A stretch of 64,000 nucleotides of DNA, taken from positions 4,650,001-4,714,000 of the forward strand of contig NZ_CP009458.1 of NCBI RefSeq assembly GCF_000758305.1. Reading direction: 5' to 3'. The position numbers and the translations under genes are program-made. Positions 59,652 to 64,000 of this stretch are shown one piece after another. Numbering within the stretch: the first letter of the stretch is position 1; the number at the start of each line of letters is the position of its first letter. Under the pieces are notes generated by a model that was given only the letters and a program-made list of their open reading frames with translations, was not told the DNA's origin and did no database searches. Source of the stretch: Cedecea neteri. GTDB lineage: Bacteria > Pseudomonadota > Gammaproteobacteria > Enterobacterales > Enterobacteriaceae.

Positions 59652-59695
59652 GTTCTGGGTTCTTCGTAAATATCAGTCACAAGTAAGGTAGGGTT

Positions 59696-61423
59696 ATGAT
59701 TTCAGGCATTTTAGCATCCCCGGGTATCGCTTTTGGCAAAGCACTTTTGCTGATAGAAGATGAAATTGTCATCGACCGGAAGAAAATTTCTGCCGACAAA
59801 GTTGAGCAGGAAGTTGAACGTTTCCTCAGCGGGCGCGCCAAAGCATCCGAGCAGTTAGAAGCGATCAAAATTAAAGCTGGCGAGACCTTCGGTGAAGAAA
59901 AGGAAGCTATCTTCGAAGGCCACATTATGTTGCTGGAAGACGAAGAGCTCGAGCAGGAAATCATAGCCCTTATCAAAGACAAGCTGGTCACGGCGGACGC
60001 CGCGGCGTACGAAGTGATTGAAGGCCAGGCAACGGCTCTGGAAGAGCTGGATGACGAATACCTGAAAGAGCGTGCGGCTGACGTGCGTGACATCGGTAAG
60101 CGTCTGCTGCAGAATATTCTCGGCCTGAACATTATCGATTTAAGCGCAATCAAGGATGAAGTTATCCTGGTTGCCAAAGATCTGACGCCGTCTGAAACCG
60201 CACAGCTGAACCTGAAAAAGGTGCTGGGTTTCATCACCGACATCGGCGGACGTACCTCCCACACCTCCATCATGGCGCGATCTCTTGAGCTGCCAGCGAT
60301 TGTGGGCACCGGTAGCGTCACTTCCGACGTGAAAAACGACGACTATCTGATCCTCGACGCGGTTAACAACAAAGTTTACGTTAACCCAACCAACGAGCAG
60401 ATCGAAGAGCTGCGCGCCGTTCAACAGCAGGTTGCCTCTGAGAAAGCAGAGCTGGCTAAGCTGAAAGATCTGCCGGCCATCACCCTCGACGGCCACCAGG
60501 TCGAAGTGTGTGCCAACATTGGTACCGTGCGTGACATCGACGGTGCTGAGCGTAACGGCGCCGAAGGTGTGGGTCTGTATCGTACCGAATTCCTGTTCAT
60601 GGACCGTGACTCGCTGCCAACCGAAGAAGAGCAGTTTGCCGCGTACAAAGCCGTGGCTGAAGCCTGTGGCTCTCAGGCGGTTATCGTCCGTACCATGGAC
60701 ATCGGCGGCGACAAAGAGCTGCCGTACATGAACTTCCCTAAAGAAGAGAACCCGTTCCTGGGCTGGCGTGCTATTCGTATCGCCATGGATCGCAAAGAGA
60801 TCCTGCGTGACCAGGTTCGTGCCATCCTGCGCGCCTCTGCATTTGGCAAGCTGCGCATTATGTTCCCGATGATCATCTCTGTTGAAGAAGTGCGCGCACT
60901 GAGAAAAGAGATTGAGATCTTCAAGCAGGAACTGCGTGACGAAGGCAAAGCGTTCGATGAATCTATCGAAATCGGCGTGATGGTCGAAACCCCTGCGGCC
61001 GCGACGATTGCTCGTCATCTGGCCAAAGAAGTCGATTTCTTCAGCATCGGCACCAACGATTTAACTCAGTACACCCTGGCAGTTGACCGCGGTAATGATA
61101 TGATTTCACATCTTTACCAGCCGATGTCACCGTCCGTACTGACTCTGATTAAGCAAGTTATTGATGCTTCTCATGCAGAAGGTAAATGGACCGGTATGTG
61201 TGGTGAGCTTGCGGGCGACGAACGTGCTACACTTCTGTTGCTTGGGATGGGCCTGGACGAATTCAGTATGAGCGCCATTTCTATCCCACGCATCAAGAAG
61301 ATTATTCGTAACACGAACTTCGAAGATGCGAAAGTGTTAGCAGAGCAGGCTCTTGCTCAACCGACAACGGACGAGTTAATGACGCTGGTTAACAAGTTCA
61401 TTGAAGAAAAAACAATCTGCTAA
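59696..61423 (+). CDS. ptsI: PTS enzyme I
   Basis: A 575-residue enzyme. Phospho-histidine His189 lies in GGRTSHTSIMAR, and the phosphoenolpyruvate-binding C-terminal barrel has the FLFMDRDSLPTEEEQF and WTGMCGELAGDE motifs with the catalytic Cys. It starts sugar phosphotransfer. 44 bases after ptsH. Confidence 0.98.
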   Translation: MISGILASPGIAFGKALLLIEDEIVIDRKKISADKVEQEVERFLSGRAKASEQLEAIKIKAGETFGEEKEAIFEGHIMLLEDEELEQEIIALIKDKLVTADAAAYEVIEGQATALEELDDEYLKERAADVRDIGKRLLQNILGLNIIDLSAIKDEVILVAKDLTPSETAQLNLKKVLGFITDIGGRTSHTSIMARSLELPAIVGTGSVTSDVKNDDYLILDAVNNKVYVNPTNEQIEELRAVQQQVASEKAELAKLKDLPAITLDGHQVEVCANIGTVRDIDGAERNGAEGVGLYRTEFLFMDRDSLPTEEEQFAAYKAVAEACGSQAVIVRTMDIGGDKELPYMNFPKEENPFLGWRAIRIAMDRKEILRDQVRAILRASAFGKLRIMFPMIISVEEVRALRKEIEIFKQELRDEGKAFDESIEIGVMVETPAAATIARHLAKEVDFFSIGTNDLTQYTLAVDRGNDMISHLYQPMSPSVLTLIKQVIDASHAEGKWTGMCGELAGDERATLLLLGMGLDEFSMSAISIPRIKKIIRNTNFEDAKVLAEQALAQPTTDELMTLVNKFIEEKTIC

Positions 61424-61466
61424 TTCACGAGATGCTGCCCAAATTACTGCTTAGGAGAGAAGGCTA

Positions 61467-61970
61467 ATGGGGTTATTTAGTAAACTGTTCGGTGACAAAA
61501 GCAATAGCGACACCGGAACCATTGAGATCGTTGCTCCACTGTCTGGCGAAATCGTTAACATTGAAGACGTGCCGGACGTCGTGTTTGCTGAAAAAATCGT
61601 TGGTGATGGGATCGCTATCAAACCAACCGGCAACAAAATGGTTGCTCCGGTTGACGGCACCATCGGTAAAATCTTTGAAACCAACCATGCCTTCTCTATC
61701 GAATCCGATAGCGGCATTGAGCTGTTCGTTCACTTTGGTATCGACACCGTTGAGCTGAAAGGCGAAGGCTTCAAGCGCATCGCTGAAGAAGGCCAGCGCG
61801 TGAAGAAAGGCGACGTGGTTATTGAGTTCGACCTGCCGCTGCTGGAAGAGAAAGCCAAGTCTACCCTGACCCCGGTTGTTATCTCCAACATGGACGAAAT
61901 CAAAGAGCTGATCAAACTGACAGGTAGCGTAACCGTGGGCGAAACCCCGGTGATCCGCATCAAGAAGTAA
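61467..61970 (+). CDS. crr: PTS glucose-specific enzyme IIA
   Basis: A 167-residue protein. The phosphoryl-accepting His89 (ELFVHFGIDT) and the second His74 (ETNHAFS) are intact. It phosphorylates PtsG and regulates adenylate cyclase and permeases. It is two residues shorter than E. coli Crr, the difference lying in the N-terminal amphipathic membrane-binding tail (residues 1-16), which reads GLFSKLFGDKSNSDTG here. Confidence 0.97.
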   Translation: MGLFSKLFGDKSNSDTGTIEIVAPLSGEIVNIEDVPDVVFAEKIVGDGIAIKPTGNKMVAPVDGTIGKIFETNHAFSIESDSGIELFVHFGIDTVELKGEGFKRIAEEGQRVKKGDVVIEFDLPLLEEKAKSTLTPVVISNMDEIKELIKLTGSVTVGETPVIRIKK

Positions 61971-61981
61971 GATTCATGCAG

Positions 61982-62009
61982 AAAAAAGGCACCTCAGGGT
62001 GCCTTTTTT
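61982..62009. terminator. Terminator crr/pdxK
   Basis: Stem AAAAAAGGCACC/GGTGCCTTTTTT, loop TCAG, for both convergent genes. Confidence 0.92.
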
Positions 62010-62021
62010 ATTGGCTGCGAT

Positions 62022-62873
62022 TCAGCGAGGAAGAATCAGTTCATCTGAGCGCTGCGCCTGAGTCCAGGTCATCACGTCAAACACCCGGTGCGCAGCTTCT
62101 CCTGCGGCAACCGCTACTGCCTTGCCCTCCAACATTCGGCTTACCAGCTCGGCGCAGAACAAATCCCCGGTGCCTTTCAGGTCGGTCACCACACGCGCAT
62201 GGCTGGTCACATCAACCTCATCAGCGGTCACCGTCACCACGGAAATCGTCTCCGCGCTATTCCCCGGCGCGCTGGTTATCACCACCCAGCGCAGCGTTTC
62301 AGAGAGAAGGCTTCTGGCCGCGATCACCGCCTGTTCCAGCGTATCGCAGGGCATCCCGGTCAGAATATGCAGCTCAAAGAGATTGGGCGTGATCCCCTGC
62401 GCATGGGGCAACAGCGCCGTGCGATAAGCTTCAGGAATACCCGCCTTGACGTAAATACCGCTGTCGGTATCCCCCATTACCGGGTCGACAAGAATCAACA
62501 GCTCAGGATGGCTGTCGCGCCTCTGACGCAACCACTCCGCCAGCAGATGGATTTGCTCCGCACTGCCCATATAACCCGTCGTCACGGCCTTCAGTTCACG
62601 TAACGCATCCCGTTCTTCTAGCGCTTGCAGATAACCGCTAAACCAGTCAGCCGGGATCACACCGCCATAAAACGTATCGTAGTGTGGCGTGTTGCTGAAT
62701 AACACCGTAGGAACGGCCATAACCCGCCAGCCATGCTGCTGGATCGCCGGGACCGCGATACTGTTCCCGACGCTGCCGTAAACGACCTGAGATTGTACCG
62801 CCACAATATCTGTCTGCAGCGCCCGGCCTGCATCGTGAAACAATACCGACTGTATATCGCTATCCTGACTCAT
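62022..62873 (-). CDS. pdxK: Pyridoxine/pyridoxal kinase
   Basis: A 283-residue kinase, exactly the E. coli PdxK length when begun at the ATG 62873 (GGGG before it). It has QSQVVYGSVGNSIAVPAIQQHG at the start, the DPVMGDTDSGIYV segment and the phosphate-binding DLKGTGDLFCAEL near the C-terminus. It phosphorylates vitamin B6 vitamers. The open frame continues upstream without support. Confidence 0.95.
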   Translation of the reverse strand: MSQDSDIQSVLFHDAGRALQTDIVAVQSQVVYGSVGNSIAVPAIQQHGWRVMAVPTVLFSNTPHYDTFYGGVIPADWFSGYLQALEERDALRELKAVTTGYMGSAEQIHLLAEWLRQRRDSHPELLILVDPVMGDTDSGIYVKAGIPEAYRTALLPHAQGITPNLFELHILTGMPCDTLEQAVIAARSLLSETLRWVVITSAPGNSAETISVVTVTADEVDVTSHARVVTDLKGTGDLFCAELVSRMLEGKAVAVAAGEAAHRVFDVMTWTQAQRSDELILPR

Positions 62874-63321
62874 TTTTTCCCCTTGCCCGCCAGACCGTTG
62901 AGGCCCGAATTGCTGAGCGGCCATTATAACCAGACCAGGGCTACACAACCACGATAAGTACGGTCGCTTTATTTCGACAATGACCCACATGCGGCTGCCA
63001 TCATTCAGATTTATCGAATCAATGGCAAAAGTAATATTTTCTTTCCGTCGTTACACTTTGAAAATGTATCACCTGAATGATGAACGAAAACATTATTACC
63101 GATTAGTGCTGGATGCCTGAAAACTAATAACATCCACATAAACATTTCATCAACAATATCTTCATCATCGCTGGATAATATATCTTCAGCCCTCATTTTT
63201 AACATTATTGAATTCTGCCAGCCTTACAATTTCACCAGGTCAAATATCATAACCTCACCTATAACAAAAGTTCCCTCCGGAGGATAAACCTCACTCTGCA
63301 TGAATAAAAGGAAGCGATTAT
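62874..63321. other. AT-rich gap between pdxK and the oxalate decarboxylase gene
   Basis: 448 bases, markedly AT-rich after 63010. The first part carries the pdxK promoter. A 64-codon minus-strand reading frame at 63011-63205 has no recognisable protein and no convincing start site. Immediately before the decarboxylase, TTCCCTCCGGAGGATAAACC contains a CCTCCGGAGG palindrome (63274-63283). In E. coli yfeK follows pdxK instead, so this is probably the edge of an inserted segment. Confidence 0.5.
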
Positions 63322-64000
63322 ATGAAAGATATATCCAGAAGAAGCTTCATGGCATTTGCCGCAGGCGGTACCGTCGTATTAGCGGCCGGGCAGGCCCATG
63401 CCCACGATGACAAAGTAAAATCTTACCCGGCAAGCGTGCGCGATCCTGGCCCTCACGACCCCATCCGGGAAGCCGAAAACCCTGATATCGTCAATCCCCC
63501 CTCTACCGACAGCGGCACACTGCCAAATCTGCGCTACTCCTTCAGTGACGCTCATGTCAGAAAAGGCACCGGCGGCTGGACAAGGCAGGTGACCAAACGT
63601 GAGTTGGGGATTTCAACCACCATCGCCGGGGTGGATATGCGCCTAAATGCCGGAGGCATCCGCGAACTTCACTGGCACAAAGAGGGGGAATGGGCTTATA
63701 TGACCTACGGCAATGCGCGGGTAACGGCCTTCGACGCAAAGGGAGGCTGGTTTGTGGATGATATCGGCGTCGGTGATTTATGGTATTTCCCGCCGGGCAT
63801 CCCTCACTCGATTCAAGGTATAGGGCCTGACGGCTGTGAATTTCTTTTGGCCTTCGACGACGGTGGATTTGATGAAGACAGCACGTTCCTGTTATCCGAC
63901 TGGTTTAAACATATCCCCCCTGAGATATTAGCCAAAAATTTCCAGGTTCCCGTTTCTACATTTTCTAAACTGCCTTCACCTGCCGATGAATATATTTTCG
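63322..64000 (+). CDS. Oxalate decarboxylase family bicupin, Tat-exported (cut by window end)
   Basis: The first 226 codons of a bicupin. A Tat signal is present (SRRSFMAFAAGG, Arg6-Arg7, hydrophobic to residue 22, AHA end). The N-terminal cupin has the manganese ligands His117, His119, Glu123 (ELHWHKEGEW) and His162 (PPGIPHSIQG). The lid segment that decides between decarboxylase and oxidase is DEDST (184-188), close to SENST of Bacillus OxdC, and the catalytic Glu (E185) is conserved. So decarboxylation of oxalate to formate and CO2 is expected, in the periplasm. AAGGAAGCG precedes the ATG. The second cupin lies beyond the window. Confidence 0.87.
   Translation, partial: MKDISRRSFMAFAAGGTVVLAAGQAHAHDDKVKSYPASVRDPGPHDPIREAENPDIVNPPSTDSGTLPNLRYSFSDAHVRKGTGGWTRQVTKRELGISTTIAGVDMRLNAGGIRELHWHKEGEWAYMTYGNARVTAFDAKGGWFVDDIGVGDLWYFPPGIPHSIQGIGPDGCEFLLAFDDGGFDEDSTFLLSDWFKHIPPEILAKNFQVPVSTFSKLPSPADEYIF

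Noticed and set aside
60140..61018. 292-codon frame antisense to ptsI
   Set aside because: ptsI is certain; the frame has no recognisable domain.
63011..63205. 64-codon minus-strand frame between pdxK and the decarboxylase
   Set aside because: AT-rich, no ribosome binding site and no recognisable similarity; recorded only as part of the gap.

Overview
The window is a chromosomal segment from a member of the Enterobacteriaceae. From about 29.6 kb to 62.9 kb the gene order follows the E. coli ypdK-alaC ... glk-yfeO ... mntH-nupC-pdeA-alaW/alaX-yfeC/yfeD-gltX-valUXY-lysV-yfeR-yfeH-ypeB-ligA-zipA-cysZ-cysK-ptsHI-crr-pdxK region, and the proteins are near-identical in length to their E. coli counterparts. 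The fry/ypdC and xap genes found there in E. coli are absent, and ipdC, an aldo-keto reductase, a second cyclic-di-GMP gene and a flxA-like gene occupy some of the slots. This fits an Enterobacter/Cedecea/Kosakonia-like genus; the sequence alone does not let me name the species. No phage, insertion sequence, CRISPR array or replication origin was seen.

Region 1 (1-11.5 kb) is mixed accessory and housekeeping DNA: yaiL, two Nudix hydrolases, an AT-rich small membrane protein, a tiny secreted Cys-rich protein, a GNAT acetyltransferase, two LysR regulators, a beta-class glutathione S-transferase without the usual cis-proline, an AraC regulator divergent from a three-gene FUSC/DUF1656/HlyD efflux pump, ymjA, an RluA-family pseudouridine synthase and an orphan DUF2442 gene.

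Region 2 (11.5-20.0 kb) looks like a self-contained amine-oxidation island. A Tat-exported FAD enzyme resembling spermidine dehydrogenase, a periplasmic triheme cytochrome c, a periplasmic SnoaL-like protein, a PatD-like aminoaldehyde dehydrogenase, a GntR regulator, a soluble Cache-domain protein and an APC permease lie together. The proposed flow is: periplasmic oxidation of a polyamine, electrons to cytochrome c, uptake of the product, and oxidation of the aminoaldehyde to an amino acid such as GABA. Two similar AT-rich palindromes sit in front of the dehydrogenase and permease genes.

Region 3 (20.2-27.4 kb) is a five-gene operon (NRAMP-like transporter, pxpA, DUF1445/YcsI, fused pxpB-pxpC, biotin carboxylase-BCCP) with a divergent GntR regulator and a perfect 17-bp palindrome between them. 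Its two last genes together carry the domain set of a urea carboxylase, split differently.

Region 4 (27.4-50.5 kb) holds a DHA2 drug exporter, a cupin, ypdK, alaC, a DUF1479 protein, an intergenic inverted-repeat element, the YpdA/YpdB two-component system, glk, yfeO, ipdC, an aldo-keto reductase, ypeC, mntH (with recognisable MntR and Fur sites), nupC, a diguanylate cyclase next to pdeA, two tRNA-Ala genes, yfeC, yfeD and gltX.

Region 5 (50.7-64 kb) holds three tRNA-Val genes and one tRNA-Lys, a flxA-like gene with a sigma-28 promoter, yfeR/yfeH, ypeB-ligA, zipA, cysZ, cysK, the ptsHI-crr operon, pdxK and, cut off by the window end, a Tat-exported oxalate decarboxylase family cupin.
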